A stretch of 64,000 nucleotides of DNA. It comes from PALSA-505 sp036501145. GTDB taxonomy: Bacteria; Actinomycetota; Actinomycetes; Streptosporangiales; Streptosporangiaceae. A program made the position numbers and the translations under genes. The notes beneath the pieces are model-generated. The model was not told the origin of the DNA. It did not search any database and worked only from the letters and a program-made list of their open reading frames with translations. This document shows, piece by piece, positions 42,330 through 53,115 of the stretch (its first letter is position 1; the number at the start of each line of letters is the position of its first letter). The stretch lies in the NCBI GenBank assembly GCA_036501145.1, contig DASYAV010000238.1, forward strand, positions 105,395-169,394, written 5' to 3'.

Positions 42330-43841
42330 ATGACGGTCGTGGTCAACCGGCGGAGTGACCTCACCCTCGACAGCTACCGCCGGGTGGCGCTCGAGTCGGA
42401 AGACGTCACTATCGGCCCGGTGGCGCGCGAGGCCATGACCGCCGCTCGCGCCGGGTTCACCGCGCTGCTCGACTCCGACCGCGCCGCGGTCATATACGGC
42501 GTCACGACCAGGCCGGGTGTAGAGGTGTCGACACCGATCCCGGCCGGCCGCCAGCGTGGCTACGCCCGGGCAGCCCTGGCCGAGTCCCCGCACGGTTTCG
42601 GCGGCGGATGGCACGACGAGGAAGTCATCAGGGGAGTGGTCTTCGCCAGGCTGGCAGACCTCGTGGAAGGCCACGCGAAGGTGCGCCCGGAGGTGGCGGT
42701 ACGGGTGGCCGGCCTGCTCCGGGCGCCGATGCCGCCCGTTCCCCTGGACGGCCAGGCAGGGCCAGGCGAGGTGCTGCCGATGCTCCAGATCATGCGCGCG
42801 GTCGCCGATCTCGACCTCGAGGAGGGCGAGGGGATGGGGCTGATCAACGGGAGCCCATACTCCAGCGCCGTCCTCGCCGACGCGGCCATCCGGGCGCGGA
42901 ACCGGCTGCGCCACGCCGAGCGGATCTTCGCGCTGTCGATCGACGCGTTCCGCGCCCCGCTGGATGCCTACGACGAGGAGTTCGGCGGCCTGTGGGGGGA
43001 CGAGCACCAGGCTGCGGCGCTCGCCTCGATCCGCGGTCACCTTGACGGCACGGACGCTGCCGGGCGGCTGCCGCACCAGGCGCCGGTGAGCTTCCGTGTC
43101 GTGCCGCGGCTGCTCGGCGAGGCGCGGCGGGCGGTGGCCGGTGCCGAGCGCGCTGCGGCCATCGCACTGCGGTCGGTATCGGTGAACCCGGTGTACCTGC
43201 CGCCGGATCCGGCTCACCCGCTCGGGCGGGTGGTGTCCAACGGCGGCTTCCATAACGCCATGGCGTGCCCGGTGCTGCAATCGCTGTCGTCGGCCTGGGC
43301 GGAACTTGCCTTGCTGGCCGAGCGCCAGGTCGCCGCGTTTCACCGCGGCAGCACCTATCAGCTGCCTCCCCTGCTCAGCCCGGCTGGTTTTCAGGACGAC
43401 GCACCGGGCGGCGCGACGAACCTCTTCGGCTGGTCGGTCACCGGCTACGTGGAATCCGCGCGCGCGGCGGCAGCACCCACGCTCACCCCGGCCGTTGTCG
43501 CCGATACGCAGAATGATGTCTGCACGGCCACTGCCCTGGCGCACCGCAAGCAGCGGCAGGCCGCGGACGCGCTCGATGGGGCGCTCGCCATCCTGGCCGT
43601 GGTGGCCAGCCAGGCGCTGTTCGTGACGGGCCGTGAGCCCGCCCCGGGCCTAGCCGGCCTGGCTGCGGGCGTACGGTCGGTCTTCCCGCCGGTGAACCGC
43701 GCGCTCCGGCGCGACCAGGGGGCGGAGGCCGGCCAGCTCGCCGAGGTGATCGCGGCCGGCGCCCGCACCGGCCGCCTCGACTTCCCTGCGGCTGCCCGCG
43801 GCCGCACGGAGGCGGGCGCGGCCGGCGGCGAAGCGGGGTGA
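42330..43841 (+). CDS. Aromatic amino acid lyase-family protein lacking the MIO triad
   Basis: 503 residues from the ATG at 42330 (AGGAG upstream). The histidine/phenylalanine ammonia-lyase fold is clear: LTLDSYRRVALESEDVTIGP at the start, IYGVTTRPG in the place of the catalytic-Tyr strand VYGVNTGFG, EGEGMGLINGSPYSS for KEGLALINGT, and VVSNGGFHNAMACPVLQSLS for the GNFHG helix. The prosthetic-group loop, normally GSVGASGDLAPL, reads GQAGPGEVLPML (about 141-152): the Ala-Ser-Gly that cyclises to MIO is absent and about 25 residues after it are missing. A conventional ammonia-lyase reaction is therefore unlikely. It overlaps the hydantoinase gene by GTGA. Confidence 0.85.
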   Translation: MTVVVNRRSDLTLDSYRRVALESEDVTIGPVAREAMTAARAGFTALLDSDRAAVIYGVTTRPGVEVSTPIPAGRQRGYARAALAESPHGFGGGWHDEEVIRGVVFARLADLVEGHAKVRPEVAVRVAGLLRAPMPPVPLDGQAGPGEVLPMLQIMRAVADLDLEEGEGMGLINGSPYSSAVLADAAIRARNRLRHAERIFALSIDAFRAPLDAYDEEFGGLWGDEHQAAALASIRGHLDGTDAAGRLPHQAPVSFRVVPRLLGEARRAVAGAERAAAIALRSVSVNPVYLPPDPAHPLGRVVSNGGFHNAMACPVLQSLSSAWAELALLAERQVAAFHRGSTYQLPPLLSPAGFQDDAPGGATNLFGWSVTGYVESARAAAAPTLTPAVVADTQNDVCTATALAHRKQRQAADALDGALAILAVVASQALFVTGREPAPGLAGLAAGVRSVFPPVNRALRRDQGAEAGQLAEVIAAGARTGRLDFPAAARGRTEAGAAGGEAG

Positions 43842-45220
43842 GCGCGGACGCGGCCCGCGCCGCCAGCGGCGCGGTCACCGGCGGCATCGTGGTCACCCCC
43901 GGGCTCTCGCTGCGTGCCGACGTGCTGATCCGAGAGGGCAGGGTGGCGGCGCTGGTCGAGCCCGGTGCGACCGCTGACCTTGCCGGGGGCAGCGCAAAAG
44001 TGTGGCGGCTCGACGCCTCCGGGTGCCTCGTCCTGCCGGGCGGGGTGGACCCGCACTGCCACATCATGGACGACGTCGCGGCCGCGACGAGGGCAGCCGC
44101 GCTCGGCGGGACGACCACCGTGCTGTCATTCACCAATCCGCAACCTGGTGAGGGGGCGGTGGACTGCCTGCTGCGCCGTCGCAGCGAGCTATCCGGCCAG
44201 CACGCTGCGGTCGATGTCGGCTTGCACGCGATGCTCAACAAGCCGGATCACGTTTCGGCGGCCGAACTCGGGGCCCTCCGGGAGGCCGGGGCCCGCGGGG
44301 TCAAGGTGTTCCTCGCCTATCCCGAGCTGGGCATCATGTGGTCGGCCCGCGGGCTGTTCGAGCTGATGACCGTGGCCGCCCGGCTGGGGCAGGTCGTCCA
44401 GGTGCACTGCGAAGAGGGCGAGGTCATCGAGGGCCTGGTGACCGCGGCGGTCGCCGCGGGCCGCACCGGAGCGCGGCTGTTCACGCAGACCCGCCCGCCG
44501 GAGGTGGAAGCCGCCGCGGTCGCCCGCGTGCTGGAGATCGCCGCCCTGACCGGTGCCTGCTGCTACCTCACGCACCTGTCCTGCTCCGGTTCGCTCGAGC
44601 ACGTCCGCCGCGCCCGGCGGCGCGGGCAGCCGCTGCACGCCGAGGTATGCCTGCATCACCTGCTGCTCGACGACAGCCGTTACGAGCGCCCTGACGCGGA
44701 GCGCTACCTGGTCGCCCCACCGCTGCGGTCACCCGGGGATACCAGTTCGCTCTGGCCGGCGCTGGCCGACCGGACCCTGGACACGGTCGGCTCGGATCAT
44801 TCGCAGACCCGGTCGCAGACGATCGGCGAGCTGTCCCCGGATGGGCGCGGCTACCGGTACGGGATCGCCGGGATTGGCCCGCGGCTGCCGCTGCTGCTGT
44901 CGCGCGGGCTCGCCAGGGGGCTGCCGGCCATGCGCCTGGCCGAGCTGGCCTCGGCGAATCCCGCGCGGGCCTTCGGCCTGCACCCGCGCAAGGGAGCCAT
45001 CGCCCCCGGCGCCGATGCCGACCTCGTGATCTGGGACCCTGGCGCCGATACGACCCTGGATGCGGGCACATTCCCCGACGGCACGGGGGACAGCGTCTAC
45101 ACGGGCCAGGCACTGCGCGGGCGGGTGCGTGATGTCCTGCTCCGCGGGGTGACGATCGTCCGTGACAGCCGGTATGTGGCCGCCCGCCCGGCGGGTCGGT
45201 ACCTCGTCGCTGGGACGTAA
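43838..45220 (+). CDS. Hydantoinase/dihydropyrimidinase-family amidohydrolase
   Basis: 460 residues. Metal motif LPGGVDPHCHIMDD, the carboxylated-lysine strand GARGVKVFLAYPELG, VQVHCEEGEVIE, LTHLSCSGSLEHVRRAR and the last metal Asp in VGSDHSQTRSQ, all in the order of cyclic amidases (D-hydantoinase, dihydropyrimidinase, allantoinase). It should open a five- or six-membered cyclic amide or ureide ring. Its GTG start overlaps the lyase-family gene, so the two proteins are made together and probably act in sequence. Confidence 0.88.
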   Translation: MSADAARAASGAVTGGIVVTPGLSLRADVLIREGRVAALVEPGATADLAGGSAKVWRLDASGCLVLPGGVDPHCHIMDDVAAATRAAALGGTTTVLSFTNPQPGEGAVDCLLRRRSELSGQHAAVDVGLHAMLNKPDHVSAAELGALREAGARGVKVFLAYPELGIMWSARGLFELMTVAARLGQVVQVHCEEGEVIEGLVTAAVAAGRTGARLFTQTRPPEVEAAAVARVLEIAALTGACCYLTHLSCSGSLEHVRRARRRGQPLHAEVCLHHLLLDDSRYERPDAERYLVAPPLRSPGDTSSLWPALADRTLDTVGSDHSQTRSQTIGELSPDGRGYRYGIAGIGPRLPLLLSRGLARGLPAMRLAELASANPARAFGLHPRKGAIAPGADADLVIWDPGADTTLDAGTFPDGTGDSVYTGQALRGRVRDVLLRGVTIVRDSRYVAARPAGRYLVAGT

Positions 45221-45252
45221 GGACTGCGCGCCGGCTGCCTGGCAGGCGACCG

Positions 45253-45682
45253 CTAAGCCTTGGCGGCGTTCCAGAGGAACAGCTCGCCGATCGCCGTGGG
45301 GTAGACACCCGTGACGTTCTTCTGCGTGGCGGTCAGGTAGTCATAGAAGTAGGGATAGACGATCGGGGTCTCGTCGGGCAGCAGCCGCTCAATCTGGCCA
45401 GCGATCCGCCGCTGGGTGGACAGGTCGACCGCGGCGACGAACTGCTTCGACAGCGTGTCGAAGGTGGGGTCGCTGAACCGGGCCGCGTTCCATGAGCCCG
45501 TCCCGGTCTTGGCATTGACCGGCTGGAGCGGCACCTCAGGGAACAGGTTGGGCACCGCGCGGCACCCTGCCCCTGGCCAGCAGCTGCCTGGCCAGGGGCA
45601 GGTTCTTGGCCCGCTGCGGCACGCCGGGATCGGTGGCCTTGAACGTGGGCGAGAACGGGCTGTCGTTGCCGACCAGGGCCTG
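45253..45682 (-). pseudogene. Inverted, internally deleted copy of the ABC substrate-binding protein
   Basis: The minus strand from 45682 to about 45560 closely matches the binding-protein gene around 41622-41745 (ALVGNDSPFSPTFKATDPGVPQRAKNL), and from about 45556 to 45253 it matches 41945-42249 (VPNL, then TGTGSWNAARFSDPTFDTLSK to LFLWNAAKA). About 200 bases between are missing; the deletion ends share a GCGCGG/CGCGG microhomology and leave the two parts in different frames. The first two-thirds of the gene and any start are absent. It cannot make a working binding protein. Confidence 0.9.
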
Positions 45683-45703
45683 GCCGTCCGCACCGGAGCA
45701 CGG

Positions 45704-46351
45704 TTATCCGCCGCCACGGCCCTGGGCACGGGCCACGCCAAGTATCCGCGGACCGACCACGGAGAACCGGGCGTCGGGCGGGAAGAGCAGGCCGCGGGCT
45801 GACTCGACGGTGAACCCGGAGTCGCGGATGGCAGAGAGCGTGTCGCGGTTGGGGTGGCAGCCGCCCATCAGCCGTGGCCAGACGGCGTCGGCCGCGTCCT
45901 GCCAGCGGCCGAGAAGCCCGCGGCGGGACTGGACGTGCTCGTAGAAGCGCAGTTCGCCGCCAGGGCGCAGCACCCGGCGGAACTCGGCCAGCACGGCCGC
46001 CGGGTCGGTCACCGAGCACAGCACCCCGGAAACCACCACGGCGTCCACCGACCCGTCCGCGGCCGGCAGCCGCTCGGCGGTGCCGTCGACCACCCGGACC
46101 GGCACGCTGGCCTGGACGGCGGCCCGGCCGGCCTGCTCGCGCAGGAAGTCACTGGGCTCGACGGCGATAACCTCGGTGACCGTGGGCGGGTAGTGGCTGA
46201 AGCTCACCCCGCTGCCGGCCCCGGCCTCGAGCACCGTGCCTGCCAGGCCGGCCAGCTACTCGTCGCGCAGTTCAGCCTGGCCGAGGCGCTCGTTCCTGGC
46301 GGCCCGCCAGGCCATGAACCGCGCGAACAGCGGGTGCTGCTGAAAGGCCAT
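45704..46351 (-). pseudogene. Class I SAM methyltransferase interrupted by an amber stop
   Basis: From the ATG at 46351 the frame reads MAFQQHPLFARFMAWRAARN and reaches an in-frame TAG at 46256-46258 (codon 32), then continues LAGLAGTVLEAGAGSGVSFSHYPPTVTEVIAVEPSDFLREQ, DGSVDAVVVSGVLCSVTDP and VLRPGGELRFYEHVQSRRG, a complete ubiE-like methyltransferase of about 215 residues. The only internal start is a GTG inside motif I. The ATG overlaps the stop of the PheRS-like gene (TGATG), so the pair was once coupled. Pseudogene, unless the stop is a sequencing error or read through. Confidence 0.75.
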
Positions 46352-47529
46352 CAGTCTCCCATTCCGTCGGGTGGCGCCACCGGCACGCGGGCCTCATTGT
46401 CCCAGCCACTGCCCGCCACGCTCCACTGGTGCACCGACCCATGGTGGATGGCGGCGTAGACCCGGTCCCGCAGCAGGTTCGCCTCCGGGCCGGTGAGCGT
46501 ACGGTCCAGGCGGCGCAGCACCACCCGCACCAGCAGGTTGTCCTGGTCCGGCCGCGCGCCGAGCCGGCCCAGCGCCGGGGAGGGCAGTTCGGCGCAGGGC
46601 GTGCGAGCCAAGATCTGGACCGACTCGACGCTGTCCGCGTCGGCGCCGAGCGCGTCACGCACCCGGTCACCCAGATCCTCGGCCAGGTCACCGGCCGCGA
46701 CGACCACCGACAGGTCCCTGCTGACCGGCGGCATGGTCGACGCGGCACGGTAAGGGTCCAGGTCACACATCTGGGTGGCGACCCGCGGATCCGCGGAGCG
46801 CAGCAGCCGGATGTCGGGGATCGCCTTCATCAGCATCAGGATCCGGTCCAGCCCGAGGCCGACGGCCAGCCCGGTCCAGCCGCCGCCCAGGCCCGCCCGC
46901 CGCAGCACGTCCGGGTGGGCCAGGCCGGCCTCGCCGATCTCCACCCACTCCCCATCGTGGTACACGTCGATCTGCCGCCCGCCCAGCGTGTAGGGGTGCA
47001 CGCGCTCCTCCAGCCGGCCGGGCGCGCCGGGAAGCAGCCCGCCGAGCAGCGCCGCGATCATCTCCTGCAGGTCGCCGTCGGTGAGCGCCGGGGACCTCCT
47101 GGTCAGCCGCCACAGGTCGAGCTGATGCGGGGTGCCGGTGTGCAGCCGGTCGATCGCGTCCCGCCGGTACACCAGGCCGGGGCAGACCAGCAGCGCGCCG
47201 TCACCGGGGAGCGCGGCCAGCCAGCGCAGCGCGCCGGGGATCAGCGCGGTGGAGTGGCTGCGCAGCATCCACCCGGCGGCGACGTACCGGGAGTACCTGG
47301 CCTCGCGGGTGACGTCGGCGGGGTCGTAGCCGAGCAGGTCGTAGTTGTCGGTGACGGGCACGATGCGGTCGCCGCGCCGCCAGCGTGGCCGGTCCGGCCA
47401 GCGTTCGCGGATGGCGCGGACGGCGCGGCGCACGATCAACTGGATCGCGTGCGGGCCGGATGCCGGGTCGGTGAGATCCCGGACAGACAGATCATGGCCG
47501 AGTTGCTCGGCCGACAGCAGGGCAGGCAT
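46351..47529 (-). CDS. srmL: PheRS alpha-like ligase with FDX-ACB domain (SrmL-type)
   Basis: 392 residues from the ATG at 47529 (AAGGAG upstream). Residues 1-285 are a class II tRNA-synthetase-like core related to PheS: motif 2 VYRRDAIDRLHTGTPHQLDLWRL and motif 3 LAVGLGLDRILMLMKAIPDIRLLRS. Residues 295-385 resemble the FDX-ACB anticodon-binding domain of PheT (YRAASTMPPVSRDLSVVVAAGDL). This single-chain layout is that of mitochondrial PheRS and of the PheS-related ligase family called SrmL, whose substrate I believe is unknown. The normal heterodimeric PheRS would be elsewhere in the genome. Coupled by TGATG to the broken methyltransferase. Confidence 0.78.
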   Translation of the reverse strand: MPALLSAEQLGHDLSVRDLTDPASGPHAIQLIVRRAVRAIRERWPDRPRWRRGDRIVPVTDNYDLLGYDPADVTREARYSRYVAAGWMLRSHSTALIPGALRWLAALPGDGALLVCPGLVYRRDAIDRLHTGTPHQLDLWRLTRRSPALTDGDLQEMIAALLGGLLPGAPGRLEERVHPYTLGGRQIDVYHDGEWVEIGEAGLAHPDVLRRAGLGGGWTGLAVGLGLDRILMLMKAIPDIRLLRSADPRVATQMCDLDPYRAASTMPPVSRDLSVVVAAGDLAEDLGDRVRDALGADADSVESVQILARTPCAELPSPALGRLGARPDQDNLLVRVVLRRLDRTLTGPEANLLRDRVYAAIHHGSVHQWSVAGSGWDNEARVPVAPPDGMGD

Positions 47530-47783
47530 GACGGGCTCCTTCACGGACGAGGGAAGACGGGGTCGGTGACCCTGGCCCGCGGGCTCCTCCGTCAGCAGCC
47601 GGTCAGCGGCTCAGCCTGGAAACGGCATGGCGGACAACGGCTCCTGGTGCACCCGATCGGGACCAGGGCCGGGTAAATCGCCGGCGACATGCCGCGGTGG
47701 CCATATCCCAAGGGTAACCGGCGCCCGCGGCGCGCCACCAGCGGGTTTCCGGCCCGGCCGGCGGGCGGCACTACGATGAGCCG

Positions 47784-48632
47784 GTGCCTTTGCGAGCGGT
47801 CGACTTCCACGTGCACCTGCCCACCCCGGACTGGCTGGATGGCAGCATGGCCGGCTACGTCGAAGCGGCGGAGGCGTACTTCCGGTCCACCGTGCAGCGG
47901 CAGCCGCTGGGCCAGCTGGCCGACCGGTACCGTCGGCTAGAGATCATGGCGGTGCTGCTGGCCTGGGACGCCGAGACGGCGACCGGGCGGCCCCGGGTGC
48001 CCAACGAGACGGTCGCCGCCGCCTGCCAGGACCACCCCGACGTGTTCACCGGCCTCGGCTCGGTCGACCCGCACAAGGGCGACGCGGCCGTCGCCGAGGT
48101 GGCGAACATCGCCGCGCTCGGCCTGCGCGGGGTGAAGTTCCACCCGTCGCTGCAGGCCTTCGCCCCTGACGACCCGCGTTACGACCCGCTGTTCGCCGCC
48201 TGCGAGCAGCATGGGCTGCTCGCCCTGTTCCACACCGGCACCAGCGGCATCGGCGCCCGGCAGCCCGGCGGCCAGGGCATCAGGATCGACTACGCGCACC
48301 CGCTCAAGCTCGACGCGGTCGCGGCCGCCCACCCCCGGCTCACCGTGGTGGCCGCGCACTTCGGCTGGCCCTGGCAGATGGACCTGATCGCCATGGCGCT
48401 GCATAAGACCAACGTCTACATCGACATATCCGGCTGGTCGCCCAAGCGAATACCGGCCGAGGTGATCCGCGAGCTGAGCGGCCGGCTGTCCGGGCAGTTC
48501 CTCTGGGGCAGCGACTTCCCCTTCATTACGCCGGAGCGGTGCCTGGACGAGCTGGCCGGGCTGGATCTGCCGGCCGACGTGACGAGCCGGGTGCTGCGGG
48601 AGAACGCCAGCCGGATCCTCGGCCTGGGCTGA
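47784..48632 (+). CDS. Amidohydrolase_2-family metal-dependent hydrolase
   Basis: 282 residues from a GTG. HxH metal motif VDFHVHLPTPDW at the start, GLRGVKFHPSLQAFAPDDPRY, LTVVAAHFGWPWQMDLI and the late Asp in FLWGSDFPFITPERCLDEL. This is the branch containing aromatic-acid decarboxylases (ACMSD-like) and lactonases; I cannot tell which. Alone on the plus strand, convergent with the glutamate decarboxylase gene 28 bases away. Confidence 0.85.
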   Translation: MPLRAVDFHVHLPTPDWLDGSMAGYVEAAEAYFRSTVQRQPLGQLADRYRRLEIMAVLLAWDAETATGRPRVPNETVAAACQDHPDVFTGLGSVDPHKGDAAVAEVANIAALGLRGVKFHPSLQAFAPDDPRYDPLFAACEQHGLLALFHTGTSGIGARQPGGQGIRIDYAHPLKLDAVAAAHPRLTVVAAHFGWPWQMDLIAMALHKTNVYIDISGWSPKRIPAEVIRELSGRLSGQFLWGSDFPFITPERCLDELAGLDLPADVTSRVLRENASRILGLG

Positions 48633-48660
48633 TCCGCACCCCGCCGGTCGTCTTCGGGCG

Positions 48661-50061
48661 TCAGTGCGCGAACGGGGTGCGGGTGTGCGGCGGGGCGAGC
48701 GGCACGTGTCCCGCGCCGGCCGATGCCAGCGCCTTGACCTGAGTCCTGATGTCGCCGGCCAGGATCTCGGCCAGATCCGCGCTGAAGCCGTTGCGGATCA
48801 CGAAGCGCAGCACGGCGACGTCCGTGAGGTCCTCGGGGAACGTGTAGGCGGGCACGAGCCAGCCCCGCATGCGCAGCCGTTCGGAAATGTCGAACACCGA
48901 GTAGCCGGTGACGTCGCCGCGCAGCCGGACGGCGAACACCGGGAGATCACTGCCGTCGGTGATCAGCTCGAAGGGGCCGATCTTGGCGATCTCCCCGGAC
49001 AGGTACAGCGCGACGTCCTGGCAGGACTGCTGGACCCGGCGGTAGCCGTCGCAGCCGAGCCGGATGAAGTTGTAGTACTGCGCGGCCACGTGCGCGCCGG
49101 GGCGGGAGAAGTTCAGCGCGAACGTCGGCATGTCCCCGCCCAGGTAGTTCACCCGGAACACGAGGTCGTCGGGCAGCGCGGCCGGCTCGCGCCAGACCAC
49201 CCAGCCCACTCCCGGGTAGACCAGCCCGTACTTGTGCCCGGAGGCGTTGATCGACTGCACCCGCGGCACCCGGAAGTCCCACGGCACATGCGGCTGCAGG
49301 AACGGCGCGACGAAACCGCCGGAGGCGCCGTCCACGTGGACCGGGATGTCGAGCTGCCGGTCGGCCTGGAGCTGGTCCAGCGCGTCGCTGATCTGCTGCA
49401 CCGGCTCATAGCTGCCGTCCTGGGTGGAGCCCATCACGGCGACCACCCCGATGGTGTTCTCGTCGCAGCGGGCGGCCGCCTCGGGCCCGGTGAGGTGATA
49501 GCGGCCGGGTGCCATCGGCACCAGCCGCGGCTCCACCTGCCAGTACCGGCAGAACTTCTCCCAGCACACCTGCACGTTGCTGCCCATGACCAGGTTCGGC
49601 CGGGCTGCCCCCGAGGAGCCGCCGCGGCGGGCCCGCCAGCGCCACAGCAGGGCCATGCCGCCGAGCATGCAGGCCTCGCTGGAGCCGGTGGTGGAGCAAC
49701 CCGGGGCGCGGCTGCCGGCCGGGGCGTGCCACAGCTCGGAGAGGATGTTGACGCAGCGCCGCTCGAGTTCCGCCGTCTGCGGGTACTCGTCCTTGTCGAT
49801 CATGTTCTTGTCGAAGCACTCGGCCATCAGCTGGGCGGCCTGCGGCTCCATCCAGGTGGTCACGAACGTAGCCAGGTTGAGCCGGGCGTTGCCGTCCAGG
49901 ATCAGCTCGTCGCGGACCACCTGCAGCGCGGTGTCGGGCAGCATGCCCCGGTCCGGCATCCGGTAGCGCGGTATCTTGCGGCCGGCCTCGCGGACGTAGA
50001 CCGGGTTGATGTCGAGCTCGGCCTCCCGGTCGTCCTCGCTCACCTTGCCGTGCAGCGGCAT
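48661..50061 (-). CDS. gadB: Glutamate decarboxylase
   Basis: 466 residues, the usual length. N-terminal DINPVYVREAGRKIPRYRMPD, substrate-binding TTGSSEACMLGGMALLWRW, PLP-phosphate HVDGASGGFVAPFLQP and the Schiff-base lysine in SINASGHKYGLVYPGVGW at about K277. Converts glutamate to GABA with proton uptake. AGGGGAGG before the ATG. It follows a RibD-like reductase by 12 bases in the same direction. No GABA antiporter gene is adjacent. Confidence 0.95.
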   Translation of the reverse strand: MPLHGKVSEDDREAELDINPVYVREAGRKIPRYRMPDRGMLPDTALQVVRDELILDGNARLNLATFVTTWMEPQAAQLMAECFDKNMIDKDEYPQTAELERRCVNILSELWHAPAGSRAPGCSTTGSSEACMLGGMALLWRWRARRGGSSGAARPNLVMGSNVQVCWEKFCRYWQVEPRLVPMAPGRYHLTGPEAAARCDENTIGVVAVMGSTQDGSYEPVQQISDALDQLQADRQLDIPVHVDGASGGFVAPFLQPHVPWDFRVPRVQSINASGHKYGLVYPGVGWVVWREPAALPDDLVFRVNYLGGDMPTFALNFSRPGAHVAAQYYNFIRLGCDGYRRVQQSCQDVALYLSGEIAKIGPFELITDGSDLPVFAVRLRGDVTGYSVFDISERLRMRGWLVPAYTFPEDLTDVAVLRFVIRNGFSADLAEILAGDIRTQVKALASAGAGHVPLAPPHTRTPFAH

Positions 50062-50073
50062 GAATGCCTCCCC

Positions 50074-50895
50074 TTACGCAATCGCCGGGCGGCGCCGGGT
50101 GTAGTCGCAGAACAGGTAGCCCTGATCCTCGATCACGTGCTGCAGGGCGAGCTTGCCGGACTGCACCGCGCTCGAGCCCACCGCGATCCGCCCGGCCGCG
50201 CCGCTGGCCACCAGCGGGCTGATGGTCAGGCACAGCTCGTCGAGCAGTTCCGCCGCGGCGAGCTGGCCGAGCAGCTGCGGCCCGCCTTCGGCGAGGACCC
50301 GGCGATAGCCGCGCTTGGCCAGCTCGTCCAGCGCGAACGCCAGGTCGGCGGTGTCGTCACCGGCCACGATGACGTCGGCGTTCCTGGCCGCCTCGGCGCG
50401 CAGCTCGGCGGGCGCCTGCTCGGTGGTGATGATGATGGTCTGCGCACCGGGCAGCGCCGCGGTGAGCAGCGGGGACGACAGGTCCAGGCTCACCCTCCGG
50501 GTGACCACCGCGATCGCGGGCACGGGGGCGGAGTCGCCGTCGCGCAGCCCGGGCCACAGCTCGTGCGGGCGGACGGCGGCGTAGCGTTCGGCCCGGACCG
50601 TGCCCGCGCCCACCAGGATTACGTCGGACAACGTCCGGAGCAGGGCGAACAGGCTGCGGTCGGCGTCCCCGGACAGGTCGTGGCTGCGTCCCCGGATCGT
50701 GGCCGCGCCGTCGGCGCTGGTCACCATGTTGGCGCGCACCCAAGCCCGGCCGCCCGGGACCGAGGCCCGGCCGCCCTGGGCCGGGGCCCGGTCCGTCTCG
50801 GGGTAGGCGTAAATCTCTGCGAGGTCGCGCCGGCTGAGGTCGGCCGGGCCGTGCTGGCCCGGCGGGCTGCCGTCCGGCGGAAAGATCAGGCGCAC
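50074..50895 (-). CDS. Pyrimidine reductase-family protein (RibD C-terminal domain)
   Basis: 273 residues from the GTG at 50895 (RLIFPPDGSPPG); an in-frame TTG lies 12 bases upstream. DHFR-like RibD-C fold: RANMVTSADGAATIRGRSHDLSGDADRSLFALLRTLSDVILVGAGTVRAERY, then RRVLAEGGPQLLGQLAAAELLDELCLTISPLV. Stand-alone actinobacterial members are annotated as pyrimidine reductases; the true substrate is uncertain as the deaminase half of RibD is absent. Lies in a same-strand run with glgX and gadB. Confidence 0.85.
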   Translation of the reverse strand: MRLIFPPDGSPPGQHGPADLSRRDLAEIYAYPETDRAPAQGGRASVPGGRAWVRANMVTSADGAATIRGRSHDLSGDADRSLFALLRTLSDVILVGAGTVRAERYAAVRPHELWPGLRDGDSAPVPAIAVVTRRVSLDLSSPLLTAALPGAQTIIITTEQAPAELRAEAARNADVIVAGDDTADLAFALDELAKRGYRRVLAEGGPQLLGQLAAAELLDELCLTISPLVASGAAGRIAVGSSAVQSGKLALQHVIEDQGYLFCDYTRRRPAIA

Positions 50896-50973
50896 GATGA
50901 GAGTCAATCAGACCCGGGCATGATGCCGCGTGGCAGATGAGCGCACTGTGGGGGATATGAGTGAGAGATCCCT

Positions 50974-53109
<2,136 letters not shown>

Positions 53110-53115
53110 CCGCGG

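Noticed and set aside
48664..50940. A 758-codon plus-strand frame opposite gadB and the RibD-like gene
   Set aside because: No family motif; both opposite genes are clearly real with conserved active sites.
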